DNA of 64,000 nucleotides from RGIG1959 sp045637645 (GCA_045637645.1 JAZTZV010000053.1:49932-113931); one strand, 5' to 3'. Positions 17,167 to 26,471 are shown, counted from the first letter of the stretch. Notes: generated by a model not told the origin, from the sequence alone. Program-made: numbers and translations.

Positions 17167-18168
17167 ATGAAGATCCTGGTTATCATGACGGGCGGCACGA
17201 TTGGCTGTGTGCGAAACGGCGATTGGATCATGCCCGATGAAATGCGGACATACGTCTTGCTCGATCATTATCTCCAAAAATATAAAGATACGGATGTGGA
17301 ATTTGAAACCGTCGTGCCTTATACGACTCTCAGTGAGCAACTGTCTCATGAACATTTGAATAAATTGATCGCATGCATCCGCGAGCATAAAGATAACGGC
17401 TACGCCGGCATCATCGTCACGCACGGCACCGACACCTTACAATATACCGCTTCGGCACTCAACTTTGTGTTCGGCGTGAACACGTTACCGATCGTGCTCG
17501 TGTCAAGTAACTATCCGCTGGATGATCGCCGCGCCAACGGTCATCGCAACTTTGCGGCGGCGGTATCGTTCATTCGCTCTCGCATCGGTAAAGGCACGTT
17601 CGTCAGTTACAAAAACTCCGATTTGGTGACACGTTTGCATCGCGCTTCGCGTTTGCTGACTCATCCCGAAAACGGCGACGAGCTGTACAGCGTCGACCGT
17701 GCACCCTATGCGGTTTGCGAGGATGACGTGATCATCAAAAATACGGCGTACCGTCGCGGCGGCAGCAGTGGCGAAACGTTTGAAAACGCCGTGTTTTCGG
17801 AGGATGCCGGAGTGTTGACGATTATGATGCGCCCCGGCGAGGTCTACCCGTACGACCTCGATCGCGTGAAAGCGGTTCTCATTCGCCCGTATCATTCCGG
17901 TACGCTTCACACCGAAAGCGGTAGCTTCCGTGCCTTCTGCAAACGTGCCGCTGAGAAAAACGTTCTGGTCTTTTTGATCGATATATCGCACGGCGAAAGC
18001 CGCTACGCAAGCGCAAAACTGTACGAAGAACTCGGTTTGACGGTTTTGCCGATGTCGGCGTTTGTCCCGATGTATATGAAATTGTGGTTGGCGGTCAGCC
18101 TCGGCGAAGATGTGAAGAGATTTGCTCTCAAACCGCTTGCCGAAGAATTTTCAACAGATGATTTCTAA
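17167..18168 (+). CDS. L-asparaginase
   Basis: Asparaginase/glutaminase-family enzyme of 333 residues that hydrolyses Asn to Asp and ammonia. The first catalytic Thr is in MTGGTIG (8-14), and the second motif is THGTDTLQYTASAL (from about residue 85). There is no signal peptide, so it is cytoplasmic (type I-like). Its ribosome binding site AAAGGGGG precedes ATG 17167. It is the last gene of the aminotransferase-trpS operon (46-nt gap) and fits amino-acid nitrogen turnover. Confidence 0.87.
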   Translation: MKILVIMTGGTIGCVRNGDWIMPDEMRTYVLLDHYLQKYKDTDVEFETVVPYTTLSEQLSHEHLNKLIACIREHKDNGYAGIIVTHGTDTLQYTASALNFVFGVNTLPIVLVSSNYPLDDRRANGHRNFAAAVSFIRSRIGKGTFVSYKNSDLVTRLHRASRLLTHPENGDELYSVDRAPYAVCEDDVIIKNTAYRRGGSSGETFENAVFSEDAGVLTIMMRPGEVYPYDLDRVKAVLIRPYHSGTLHTESGSFRAFCKRAAEKNVLVFLIDISHGESRYASAKLYEELGLTVLPMSAFVPMYMKLWLAVSLGEDVKRFALKPLAEEFSTDDF

Positions 18169-18174
18169 AAAACA

Positions 18175-18207
18175 AAAATCCGCAGATGACTCTGCGGATT
18201 TTTTTTA
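18175..18207. terminator. Bidirectional terminator between asparaginase and pdp
   Basis: A 12-bp stem (18175-18186 with 18191-18202, loop TGAC) is flanked by A and T runs on either side. It serves both convergent units. Confidence 0.88.
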
Positions 18208-19506
18208 TTGAATTGTAAAATGAATCAAAGGAGCAGGTGTAGGGGTGTGACTGTCGATGGTGATTGCCTCAAGAAACGCTTGCTTGGCGGTTTCGAGCAA
18301 CGCTTCATCGGAAGTATACAACGCCGCGAGCGGTTCGTTTTCAGCAATGCTATCGCCTGTTTTGACAAAGAGCACCAAACCGGCACCCATGTCAATTGCG
18401 TCGTCTTTTTTGGCACGTCCTGCGCCGAGAAGCGTGCAAACACGTCCGACGGCTTCGGTGTCGGTTTTGGTGATGAAACCGCTTTTAGGAGCGTTTACAA
18501 GCAAACAATGAGGCGCGAGCGGCAACACGTTCGGATCATCGATCACAGAACTGTCTCCGCCTTGTGCATCGATCATGGCGCGAAGCTTCTCAAGTGCTTG
18601 TCCGTTCATGAGTGCTTCCTCTGCGGTTGCGCGGCAAACGGATTCCTTGCCGCATCCTGCCATTTGGAGCATATGTGTCACAATGGTCAGCGAAAGCTCC
18701 GTCAAATCGGCAGGGCCGTTGCCTTTGAGCGTGGCGATTGCTTCGCGTACTTCAAGTGCGTTGCCGACCGCGTTGCCGAGCGGACGGTCCATATCGGTGA
18801 TCAACGCGCGCACCTGACGCCCGTGATGGGTGCCGATGGCCACCATCGCTTCGGCGAGTGCCGCCGCGTCTTCGGGCGTTTTCATGAAGGCGCCGCTTCC
18901 TGCTTTGACATCGAGCACCAGCGCTTTGGCGCCGCTGGCGAGCTTTTTGGACATGATGGACGAGGCGATGAGTGAGAGGTTATCCACCGTGCCCGTCACA
19001 TCCCGCAAGGCATACAGTGCTTTGTCGGCGGGGGCGATATCACCGCTTTGCGCGATAACACACAAGCCGTGCTCTTTTACGATTTGTGTAAATTGTCCTT
19101 TTGTCAACGTGGTTTGAAACCCGTCAATGGATTCGAGCTTATCGATCGTGCCGCCCGTGTGACCGAGTCCGCGACCCGACATTTTCGCGACTTTTAAGCC
19201 GCAAGCCGCGGCAAGCGGTGCGACCACCAACGTAGTTTTATCGCCGACGCCGCCTGTTGAATGCTTGTCAACGGTAAAGCCGTCGATGTCGGACAAATCC
19301 GCCACGTCGCCGCTGTGCATCATGGCATCGGTCAATACGGCGGTTTCGTGTTTGTCCATGCCTTGAAAGCAAATCGCCATCAAAAGCGCCGCGCTGTGAT
19401 AATCGGCGACATTGCCGTTTTTCACGCCGTCGATCCAAAAGCGGATTTCCTCGTCTGACAAGACCTCACCGCGTTTTTTCTTTAAAATGATATCATACAT
19501 CGTCAT
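18205..19506 (-). CDS. pdp: Pyrimidine-nucleoside phosphorylase
   Basis: Phosphorolyses uridine, thymidine and deoxyuridine to base plus (deoxy)ribose-1-phosphate. The length of 433 residues and the motif SGRGLGHTGGTIDKLE match the thymidine/pyrimidine nucleoside phosphorylase family; KHSTGGVGDK binds phosphate. It starts at ATG 19506 with GGAGAG upstream, 3 nt after the cdd stop. As the last gene of deoC-deoB-cdd-pdp it feeds ribose-1-phosphate to DeoB. The Pdp versus DeoA naming is by family similarity. Confidence 0.92.
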   Translation of the reverse strand: MTMYDIILKKKRGEVLSDEEIRFWIDGVKNGNVADYHSAALLMAICFQGMDKHETAVLTDAMMHSGDVADLSDIDGFTVDKHSTGGVGDKTTLVVAPLAAACGLKVAKMSGRGLGHTGGTIDKLESIDGFQTTLTKGQFTQIVKEHGLCVIAQSGDIAPADKALYALRDVTGTVDNLSLIASSIMSKKLASGAKALVLDVKAGSGAFMKTPEDAAALAEAMVAIGTHHGRQVRALITDMDRPLGNAVGNALEVREAIATLKGNGPADLTELSLTIVTHMLQMAGCGKESVCRATAEEALMNGQALEKLRAMIDAQGGDSSVIDDPNVLPLAPHCLLVNAPKSGFITKTDTEAVGRVCTLLGAGRAKKDDAIDMGAGLVLFVKTGDSIAENEPLAALYTSDEALLETAKQAFLEAITIDSHTPTPAPLIHFTIQ

Positions 19507-19509
19507 TGA

Positions 19510-19905
19510 TTATCTCTCCAATCGAAAGGCGTGCGGCAACAGTTCGCCGAGCGTGACGGTATCACCGTTTGCGAATACAATCGGGAAATCGTCGCCGCAA
19601 AATTCGGCAAGTGCCTGACGGCAAATGCCGCAGGGCATGCACGAAGCCTCGGCGTTTTCGCCGACATTGCCGCCGACGATACAAAGTGCTTCAAATCGTT
19701 GCACACCCGCCGCAATCGCGCAGTACAGTGCTACACGCTCCGCACAGCAGGTCAAACCGTACGACGCGTTTTCAACGTTGCATCCTGTGTATACAACACC
19801 GTTGTCTCCGAGAAGGGCGGCGCCGACCGTGAATTGCGAATAGGGAGCATAAGCGTTTTGTCGTGCGGCGGTTGCCGCATCGATCAAAGAGGAATATGCC
19901 GTCAT
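19510..19905 (-). CDS. cdd: Cytidine deaminase
   Basis: Homotetrameric-type zinc cytidine deaminase of 131 residues. It converts cytidine or deoxycytidine to uridine or deoxyuridine for the phosphorylase downstream. Zinc ligands and the catalytic Glu are in CAERVALY (C54-A-E56) and PCGICRQ (C92, C95); substrate contacts include VGAALL and CNVENASYG. It overlaps the deoB stop by 4 bp, consistent with tight coupling in the operon. Confidence 0.96.
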   Translation of the reverse strand: MTAYSSLIDAATAARQNAYAPYSQFTVGAALLGDNGVVYTGCNVENASYGLTCCAERVALYCAIAAGVQRFEALCIVGGNVGENAEASCMPCGICRQALAEFCGDDFPIVFANGDTVTLGELLPHAFRLER

Positions 19906-21074
19906 ATCATCAACTCCTTTGCAAAGCTTGTGCCGCTGTCGGGCGCGGTAACTCTCAAAAGCTCCGCGACCGTCGCGCCGATGTCGGCGAACGAATCACG
20001 CGTTCCGAGGTTAACACCGTGCTTGAGCGTTTTACCGTAAATCAGAAGCGGCACACATTCGCGTGTGTGATCCGTGCCTTTGAACGCTGGATCGCATCCG
20101 TGATCCGCTGTCAGGATCAACACATCCTCGTTTCGCATCGCGCCGAGAAAATCGAACATCGCCGTGTCCAGTTCGTTCAAAGCGGCGGTATAGCCGTCGA
20201 CATCGCGTCGATGACCGTACACCATGTCGAAATCCACAAGATTCACAAAGCATAGCCCTTCAAACTCCTCGCGCATCACCGCAAGCGTTTTATCAATTCC
20301 GTCACGGTTGTTTTCGGTGCGAATGGATTGTGTGATGCCTTTTCCTGCAAAGATGTCGTGGATCTTACCGACGGCGATGACGTGCTTGTCGGCGTTGCAA
20401 ATGTGATCCAAAATCGTGTCGGCAGGGGGAGTAAGCGAATAGTCGTGGCGGTTGGCCGTGCGCACAAAGCCGCTTTGTGTGTCGCCGATGGACGGACGCG
20501 CAATGATGCGTCCGACACCGTGTTCGCCTTGCATGATTGCGCGCGCCGCTTCACAGTCGCGGTACAGTTCGTCAAGCGGCACAATGTCTTCGTGTGCCGC
20601 GATTTGCAACACGCTGTCCGCCGAGGTGTACACGATCAGCGCGCCTGTTTTGAAATGTTCTTCGCCGTAATCACGAATGACCGCTGTACCCGAATAGGGT
20701 TGATTACACAAAATATCACGACCGAATGCGATTTTTAATCGGTCGAGAATCTCGGGTGGAAATCCGTCGGGATAGGTGGGGAGAGGTGCGCGACTTGTCA
20801 GTCCGCAAAGCTCCCAGTGTCCGATGGTGGTGTCTTTGCCCGCTGACGCTTCTTGCAGTCTGCCGAAGCTTGCTGTCGGGCGTTCGACGGGAAGCTCACC
20901 CGCCACGCCGTCAATATTGAACAAGCCCATTGTGCGCAACACAGGCAACCGCAACTTGCCGCTTTGCTGACACGAGCGAAGCGTGTTGGCGCCTTCGTCG
21001 CCGAACAAGGCGGCGTCCGGCGCGTTGCCGATGCCGAAGCTGTCCGCCACGATCCAAAATATGCGTTTTACCAT
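19902..21074 (-). CDS. deoB: Phosphopentomutase
   Basis: Alkaline-phosphatase-fold mutase of 390 residues that interconverts (deoxy)ribose-1-phosphate and -5-phosphate. The N-terminal metal Asp lies in IVADSFGIGNAPDA, ASAGKDTTIGHWE carries the phosphorylated Thr region, and LTADHGCDP and DHTRECVPLL hold further Mn ligands. I start it at 21074 (VKRIFWIV after Met), which has a short GAGG site upstream; the frame to 21131 overlaps deoC. It is 5 nt from the deoC stop. Confidence 0.95.
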   Translation of the reverse strand: MVKRIFWIVADSFGIGNAPDAALFGDEGANTLRSCQQSGKLRLPVLRTMGLFNIDGVAGELPVERPTASFGRLQEASAGKDTTIGHWELCGLTSRAPLPTYPDGFPPEILDRLKIAFGRDILCNQPYSGTAVIRDYGEEHFKTGALIVYTSADSVLQIAAHEDIVPLDELYRDCEAARAIMQGEHGVGRIIARPSIGDTQSGFVRTANRHDYSLTPPADTILDHICNADKHVIAVGKIHDIFAGKGITQSIRTENNRDGIDKTLAVMREEFEGLCFVNLVDFDMVYGHRRDVDGYTAALNELDTAMFDFLGAMRNEDVLILTADHGCDPAFKGTDHTRECVPLLIYGKTLKHGVNLGTRDSFADIGATVAELLRVTAPDSGTSFAKELMI

Positions 21075-21079
21075 ATTCC

Positions 21080-21730
21080 TCAATCCTTTGTCAAAGCGGT
21101 CACAGCGCCCGATGTGCCGATGCGGTCGCATCCCGCTTCCAAATATGCTTCCATGTCTTTGCGTGTGCGAATGCCGCCCGCCGCTTTGATGCAGACGCCT
21201 TTGGAAATATGCGCTTTGAAAAGCACAATGTCGTCAAGCGTTGCGCCGCCTGTGCCGAACCCTGTGGAAGTTTTGATGAATTCCGCACCCGCGTCGCTGA
21301 CACAACGACAAAGGGCGATTTTTTCCTCCTCGGTCAAATAGCAGGTTTCGATGATGACTTTCAGGAGCTTGCCTCTGCACGCCTCTTTCACGGCGCGAAT
21401 TTCGGCGGTGATGTCGTCGAAGCGTCCTTCTTTGGCGTCGCCGATTGCGATTACCATGTCGATTTCATCCGCGCCGTTTGCGACTGCGTCGGCGGTTTCG
21501 GCGACCTTTGTCGCGGTTGTTTGATAGCCGAGCGGGAATCCGATCACGGTGCAAATCGTGAGTTCGTCTCCGAACGTCTTTTTCACAACGTCGATGAAAC
21601 GCGGGGGAATGCACACGCTGGCGGTTTTGTGCGCCGCCGCTTCTTTGCACAGCTTGAGAATGTCGTCGGTGGTCGCGGTGGGTTTGAGCAACGTGTGATC
21701 CACACGCGAGAAAATATACGATGTATCCAT
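21080..21730 (-). CDS. deoC: Deoxyribose-phosphate aldolase
   Basis: Class I aldolase of 216 residues that splits 2-deoxyribose-5-phosphate into glyceraldehyde-3-phosphate and acetaldehyde. VDHTLLKP, VIGFPLG, EFIKTSTGFGTGGAT (Schiff-base Lys) and IKAAGGIRT are all present. AAGGAGGCATCC precedes ATG 21730; the frame extends to 21793 but would include the promoter. It is first in the deoC-deoB-cdd-pdp operon, which together takes nucleosides to central carbon metabolism. Confidence 0.96.
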   Translation of the reverse strand: MDTSYIFSRVDHTLLKPTATTDDILKLCKEAAAHKTASVCIPPRFIDVVKKTFGDELTICTVIGFPLGYQTTATKVAETADAVANGADEIDMVIAIGDAKEGRFDDITAEIRAVKEACRGKLLKVIIETCYLTEEEKIALCRCVSDAGAEFIKTSTGFGTGGATLDDIVLFKAHISKGVCIKAAGGIRTRKDMEAYLEAGCDRIGTSGAVTALTKD

Positions 21731-21764
21731 GATCGGATGCCTCCTTATCGGTTTGCTTATATTC

Positions 21765-21793
21765 AGTATAACACAGTTTTTTCGGTATAGCAA
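21765..21793 (-). promoter_or_regulatory. Promoter for the deoC-deoB-cdd-pdp operon
   Basis: On the minus strand TTGCTA (21788-21793) and TATACT (21765-21770) have a 17-bp spacer and a TGT extension before the -10. An inverted repeat GGTAT-N8-ATACC (21784-21801) overlaps the -35 box and may be an operator. Confidence 0.75.
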
Positions 21794-21803
21794 ACGATAC
21801 CTA

Positions 21804-21832
21804 TTGTACCGTTTGAAAAAATATGCTATACT
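21804..21832 (+). promoter_or_regulatory. Promoter for the TtcA-like gene and tcdA
   Basis: TTGTAC (21804-21809), a 17-bp spacer and TATACT (21827-21832) preceded by TGC. It is divergent from the deo promoter, with 10 bp between the two -35 boxes. Confidence 0.75.
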
Positions 21833-21858
21833 GTCGTGAGAAAGGGAGGTGACACACC

Positions 21859-22689
21859 GTGACCGAATGTCAGCGCATCGAGCGCACCATCATCAAAACC
21901 TATCGTAAAAGCATTTGGCAACCGTTTGTCGGGGCTGTGAAGGATTATGAATTGCTTTCGCCCCATGACCGCGTCGCGGTGTGCATTTCGGGCGGCAAGG
22001 ATTCTCTTCTGCTTGCCAAATGTATGCAGCAACTTCACCGCCACAGCGAATTTCCGTTTGAACTGACCTTTTTGTGCATCGATCCCGGCTATACGCCCGC
22101 CGATCGCGCGCAACTGGAATCGCTCGGTGCGGCGCTTGAACTGCCGCTTGTCATCGAAGATGTGCCGCTGTTTCGCGTGGTGCAGGAACAGAGCGAAGGT
22201 TCGCCGTGCTATTTGTGTGCGAGAATGCGCCGCGGCTGGTTGTATAAATTGGCGCAAAAGCACGGTTGCAATAAGATTGCGCTCGGACATCATCGCGACG
22301 ATGTGGTCGAAACCGCTCTGATGAGTATGGTTTACGGCGCGGAAGTGAAAACGATGGTGCCGAAGATCAAAGCCGAAAATTATGAAGGCATGGAACTGAT
22401 TCGTCCGCTGTATGCGGTTGCGGAACACGACATCAAGCTGTGGAAAGCGAACAGCAATCTTGCGTTTTTGCACAGCGGCTGTCCGTTGTCCGAGACGGGG
22501 TGCGGCGGTTCGAAGCGACAGGAAACCAAAGAACTGGTGGAACACATGCGTAAACTCAATCCGCAAGCGGATGCGCAACTGTTTCGCAGTCTGCACAACG
22601 TCAACATCGCCATGCTTCCCGGTTATCGCGAAGGAGACGGCAAACCGCTTATCACCTTTGCACAACGATATAAGGAGACTCAGTCATGA
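21859..22689 (+). CDS. TtcA/TilS-family ATP-dependent tRNA thiolation-like protein
   Basis: PP-loop ATPase of 276 residues. The nucleotide site SGGKDS (44-49) is intact, and CYLC (C117, C120) plus further cysteines C208 and C215 resemble the cluster-binding residues of TtcA (2-thiocytidine at tRNA position 32). GHHRDDVVETALMS is typical of the family. GTG 21859 follows GGAGGTGACACACC. It overlaps tcdA, another tRNA-modifying enzyme, which supports a tRNA role. The exact product (s2C32 or another thiolation) is not certain. Confidence 0.8.
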   Translation: MTECQRIERTIIKTYRKSIWQPFVGAVKDYELLSPHDRVAVCISGGKDSLLLAKCMQQLHRHSEFPFELTFLCIDPGYTPADRAQLESLGAALELPLVIEDVPLFRVVQEQSEGSPCYLCARMRRGWLYKLAQKHGCNKIALGHHRDDVVETALMSMVYGAEVKTMVPKIKAENYEGMELIRPLYAVAEHDIKLWKANSNLAFLHSGCPLSETGCGGSKRQETKELVEHMRKLNPQADAQLFRSLHNVNIAMLPGYREGDGKPLITFAQRYKETQS

Positions 22690-23375
22690 ATGAACAGTTT
22701 GAACGCACCGCCATGCTCGTCGGTGAGGAAGCGGTTGCGAAATTAAACAACGCCTCGGTTGCCGTGTTCGGTGTCGGCGGCGTCGGGTCTTATGCGGTGG
22801 AAGCACTTGCCCGCGCAGGTGTCGGACGTTTGTTGCTTGTCGACAACGATGTTGTCAGCGTGTCGAACATCAATCGCCAGCTGATCGCGCTTCATTCGAC
22901 GGTCGGTCAGCCAAAGGTTGAGGTTGCCGCCGCTCGTGTGCGCGATATTCATCCCGCGTGCAAAGTGGAAACTAAAGCCTTGTTTTATACGCCTGAAACC
23001 GCCGATGAAATCGATTTGTCGTCTTTTTCGTATATCGTTGATGCCGTGGATCATGTGCCTGCGAAAGTGGAACTGATCGTGCGCGCTAAAGCGCTTGGTG
23101 TTCCTGTTATCAGTTGCATGGGAGCGGGAAACAAACTCGACCCCACGCGCTTTGAAGTGTCGGATATCAGCAAAACCTCCGTGTGTCCGCTGGCGCGCGT
23201 GATGCGACGCGAATTGAAAACACGTGGTATCACATCCTGCAAGGTTGTCTATTCCAAAGAAGATCCCGTTGTGCCGCCCGAAGGCGGTCGACGTTTGCCC
23301 GCCAGTATTTCGTTTGTTCCGTCGGCGGCGGGACTTGTGCTCGCAGGCGAAGTGATCAAAGATTTGATAAAATGA
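22686..23375 (+). CDS. tcdA: tRNA threonylcarbamoyladenosine dehydratase (E1-like)
   Basis: ThiF/E1-superfamily protein of 229 residues that uses ATP to convert t6A to cyclic t6A in tRNA. The nucleotide-binding GVGGVGSYAVEALARAG, the Asp of VDNDVVSVSNINRQ and the family motif ISCMGAGNKLDPT are present, and KTSVCPLARVMRRELK is typical of TcdA rather than of ThiF or MoeB. The start overlaps the TtcA-like stop by 4 bp. It links to the tsaE/tsaB genes elsewhere in the window, which make its substrate. Confidence 0.9.
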   Translation: MNEQFERTAMLVGEEAVAKLNNASVAVFGVGGVGSYAVEALARAGVGRLLLVDNDVVSVSNINRQLIALHSTVGQPKVEVAAARVRDIHPACKVETKALFYTPETADEIDLSSFSYIVDAVDHVPAKVELIVRAKALGVPVISCMGAGNKLDPTRFEVSDISKTSVCPLARVMRRELKTRGITSCKVVYSKEDPVVPPEGGRRLPASISFVPSAAGLVLAGEVIKDLIK

Positions 23376-23376
23376 A

Positions 23377-23417
23377 AAAATCACCGATTTGCATCTTGCA
23401 AATCGGTGATTTTGTTT
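23377..23417. terminator. Bidirectional terminator between tcdA and the uracil permease
   Basis: A perfect 17-bp stem (23377-23393 with 23397-23413) and a 3-nt loop, followed by TTTGTTT-type tracts, lie between convergent genes. Confidence 0.87.
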
Positions 23418-23418
23418 A

Positions 23419-24891
23419 TCAGTCGATTTTGACTTTGTCTTTGTCGGGGAGGATCGCGTTGAGGAGGATGCCTGCGAGCGAAGCCACTGCCAAAGCGGAA
23501 AGGGTGATCGTAACACCGAAGACGGTGAACGTAATGCCGCCCGTCAAACCGAGCGCGCAAACCAAGATGACCGCCGCAACGATCAGGTTACGGCTCTTCG
23601 TGAAGTCGACTTTGTTTTCGACAACGTTACGCACGCCGACCGCCGAAATCATGCCGTACAGCATAAAGGAAATGCCGCCGATGACCGCCGTCGGAACAAG
23701 GTAAATCAGCGCCGCAAATTTCGGACAGAAAGCGAGAGCCGCCGCAAAGATCGCCGCGATGCGAACCACACGTGGATCAAACACTTTCGAAAGCGCGAGA
23801 ACGCCGGTGTTCTCGCCGTAGGTCGTGTTGGCGGGTGCGCCGAACAGAGACGCGAGTGTGGTCGCAAGACCGTCACCGATCAAGGTTCTGTGCAAACCGG
23901 GATCCTTGACGAAATTCTTGTTGCAGGTGGAGCCGATGGCACAAATGTCGCCGATGTGCTCCATCATGGTTGCCAGTGCAATGGGCATGATTGCGATGAT
24001 GGAGGAGACGATGAGCGAACCTTGATTTGCCCAATCAATGCCGCCGAACACCGTGCGATCCCAACCGATGGGGAAACCAATCCATGCCGCGTTTTTGAGG
24101 CTTTCGAGAGCCGCTACGTCAAACAGTTGGAACGCAGGGTTGCCGCCGAGCGCGATGACATCCTTGAAAGTTTGGTCGATCACTGTGGCGACCGTGCCAT
24201 CATCGAGGATCACTTCTCTGGCGGTTTCCGAAGCAACAACGGAAACGGGTTCGCCCCAAATCAACGCCAAGATCGCCGCAATCGCACAGGAACCGAGGAC
24301 ACCGAGCAAAATCGGCACAATTTTGAGCATACCCTTGCCCCACACGTTAAAGACCACGATGATGCCGAGTGCCAGCAAGGCAATCAGCCAGTTGGTTTGG
24401 CAATTGGAAACTGCCGAGCCTGCAAGACCGAGACCGATCGCGATGATAATCGGGCCTGTCACAACAGGCGGGAAGAATTTCATCACTTTGTTGACACCGA
24501 CGAGTTTGACAATACCCGCAAGCACCAAATACAGCAAGCCCGCACAGGCAACACCGAGACACGCATACGGCAACAGTTGAGCAGCGGTCATGGCTTCATA
24601 GTCGCCTTTTCCTGCTAAATCGGTAATGGCCGCATACCCGCCCAAAAACGCAAAGGACGAGCCGAGGAAGGCGGGGACCTTACCGCCCGTGATCAGGTGG
24701 AACAGGAGCGTACCGAGACCCGCAAAAAGCAGGGTGGTGGCAACGTCGAGTCCTGTCAAAAGCGGCACAAGAACGGTTGCACCGAACATCGCAAACAAGT
24801 GTTGCGCGCCGAGTGTGATCATTTTCGGTACACCGAGCTGACGGGCATCGTAGATGCCGTTTTCGATGTTGACTTTGGGTCGTTTTGCCAT
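23419..24891 (-). CDS. Uracil/xanthine permease (NCS2 family)
   Basis: Polytopic nucleobase transporter of 490 residues with about 14 membrane helices. The N-terminal QLGVPKMITLGAQHLFAMFGATVLVPLLTG region is the classic UraA-type start, and HIGDICAIGS and GAPANTTYGENTGVLALSKV are core motifs of the substrate site (Glu of TYGEN). This favours uracil. GAGGAGGTTTCAAATC precedes ATG 24891. It lies 27 nt after murC on the same strand and is probably co-transcribed with it, an unusual pairing. Confidence 0.9.
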   Translation of the reverse strand: MAKRPKVNIENGIYDARQLGVPKMITLGAQHLFAMFGATVLVPLLTGLDVATTLLFAGLGTLLFHLITGGKVPAFLGSSFAFLGGYAAITDLAGKGDYEAMTAAQLLPYACLGVACAGLLYLVLAGIVKLVGVNKVMKFFPPVVTGPIIIAIGLGLAGSAVSNCQTNWLIALLALGIIVVFNVWGKGMLKIVPILLGVLGSCAIAAILALIWGEPVSVVASETAREVILDDGTVATVIDQTFKDVIALGGNPAFQLFDVAALESLKNAAWIGFPIGWDRTVFGGIDWANQGSLIVSSIIAIMPIALATMMEHIGDICAIGSTCNKNFVKDPGLHRTLIGDGLATTLASLFGAPANTTYGENTGVLALSKVFDPRVVRIAAIFAAALAFCPKFAALIYLVPTAVIGGISFMLYGMISAVGVRNVVENKVDFTKSRNLIVAAVILVCALGLTGGITFTVFGVTITLSALAVASLAGILLNAILPDKDKVKID

Positions 24892-24918
24892 GATTTGAAA
24901 CCTCCTCATGTAGATATA

Positions 24919-26280
24919 TTATTGTTCCTTCAACTTTTCAATGATCATGCGCGCGCAGTAATAGACATTACCGCCGCCCATTGTGACAACCAAATCGCCC
25001 TCTTGCACATTCGCAAGAATGTACTCGGTGATTTCGGGGAACGCGGCGATGTAGACGCCGTTTTGCATTTTATCGGTGATTTGCTCGGAGTGCACATTCC
25101 ATGTGTTGTGCTCACGCGAGCCCATGATGTCGCTGACGACGGCGGTGTCGGCAAGCGACAGGGCGGCGGCAAACTCGTCAAGATGACGTGCGGTGCGCGA
25201 GAAGGTGAACGGTTGGAAAATCGCCCACACATGGTTGTAACCCATGCCTTTGGCGGCAGTGAGTGTTGCTGTGATCTCGGTGGGATGGTGTGCGTAATCA
25301 TCCACGACGGTCACGCCGTTGTAGGTGCCGAGGAATTCAAATCGTCTGCCTGCGCCGTGGAAATCCGCGACACCGTCAACGATTTGTTCAGTCGTCGCGC
25401 CGCAAAGCGTCGCTGCCGCGATCGCTGTCAAAGAATTCAGCACATTATGTTCGCCGGGAACTCCAAGCGCGATATGTGCAAAAAACGCGCCGTTGTGATA
25501 GCAGTCGTATTGTCCGTACGATTCGTCAAAGCTGACGTTCTTCGCTTGCCATTCACAGCCGTCCGAAAGACCGCAGGTGACGATCGGTTTGTCGAGACCC
25601 TCGACCGCTTGACGTGTGTTTTTGTCGTCGGCGTTGATGACCAATGTGTCACACAGCATCGAGAATTTGCGGAATGACGCGATGACGCCTTCGAGCGACC
25701 CGAAATATTCAAGATGATCCGCGTCGACGTTCAAAATGATGCCGACGGCAGGCTTCATTGACAGGTAGTGATCTTGGAATTCGCACGCCTCGCACACCAT
25801 GATATCCGATTTACCCGCGCGACCGTTCGCGCCGATGAGCGGCAAGCGACCGCCGATGAACACGGAGGGGTCGATACCCGCTTTCAAGAGCGTGTGCGAC
25901 AGCATGGAGGAGGTGGTGGTTTTGCCGTGCGTGCCCGCGACGGCGACGGTTTTGCCGTAACGTTGCGAGATCTCGCCGAGCAACATGCCGCGTTCAATCG
26001 TCGGAATGCCGCGTTCTTTGGCGGCGAGAAGTTCGGGGTTGTCACCGCTGACCGCTGACGTGTAAACGAGAAGTTCACTGTCACCGAGGTTTTCGGCGAA
26101 GTGACCTTTAAAAATCGTGATGCCGAGTCCTTCAAGACGGTGAATATTGTCCGATTCGCCCCAATCGGAGCCTGTGATGATATAGCCCATTTCGTGCAAA
26201 ATTTCCGCAAGCGGACTCATGCCCGAGCCGCCGATGCCGACGAAATGCACGCGGCGAATATGTTCAAGAGAGGATGCCAT
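24919..26280 (-). CDS. murC: UDP-N-acetylmuramate-L-alanine ligase
   Basis: Cytoplasmic Mur ligase of 453 residues that adds L-Ala to UDP-MurNAc in peptidoglycan synthesis. The N-terminal Rossmann motif is HFVGIGGSGMSPLAE (GIGGSG at 15-20), the ATP-binding loop is GTHGKTTT (116-123), and EACEFQDHYL and NVDADHLEYFG are the central domain motifs. AGGAGGCAAC lies before the ATG. It stands away from any dcw cluster, which is common in Clostridia. Confidence 0.96.
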   Translation of the reverse strand: MASSLEHIRRVHFVGIGGSGMSPLAEILHEMGYIITGSDWGESDNIHRLEGLGITIFKGHFAENLGDSELLVYTSAVSGDNPELLAAKERGIPTIERGMLLGEISQRYGKTVAVAGTHGKTTTSSMLSHTLLKAGIDPSVFIGGRLPLIGANGRAGKSDIMVCEACEFQDHYLSMKPAVGIILNVDADHLEYFGSLEGVIASFRKFSMLCDTLVINADDKNTRQAVEGLDKPIVTCGLSDGCEWQAKNVSFDESYGQYDCYHNGAFFAHIALGVPGEHNVLNSLTAIAAATLCGATTEQIVDGVADFHGAGRRFEFLGTYNGVTVVDDYAHHPTEITATLTAAKGMGYNHVWAIFQPFTFSRTARHLDEFAAALSLADTAVVSDIMGSREHNTWNVHSEQITDKMQNGVYIAAFPEITEYILANVQEGDLVVTMGGGNVYYCARMIIEKLKEQ

Positions 26281-26316
26281 GATGTTGCCTCCTGTTAATT
26301 GAAATTTCTAACTTTT

Positions 26317-26322
26317 ATTATA
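26317..26322 (-). promoter_or_regulatory. Possible -10 box for murC
   Basis: TATAAT on the minus strand about 37 bp before murC. The -35 region is weak (TTTTCT at 17-bp spacing), so this is a tentative promoter. Confidence 0.35.
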
Positions 26323-26405
26323 TGGCGAAACGATAAAAAAGAAAAGAGGTTTTTGCAATTTTCTTACAAAAATTCCATGCGGAGTGCAAATCAATTGAAA
26401 CGTCG

Positions 26406-26434
26406 TTGACTTTTGTTTGCAGTCGTGCTAGACT
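26406..26434 (+). promoter_or_regulatory. Promoter for the Gfo/Idh oxidoreductase
   Basis: TTGACT (26406-26411), a 17-bp spacer and TAGACT (26429-26434) with a TGC extension in front. Confidence 0.7.
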
Positions 26435-26471
26435 TTACTTGATAGTATTTTCCTTTTAGGAGGTAAAAATT

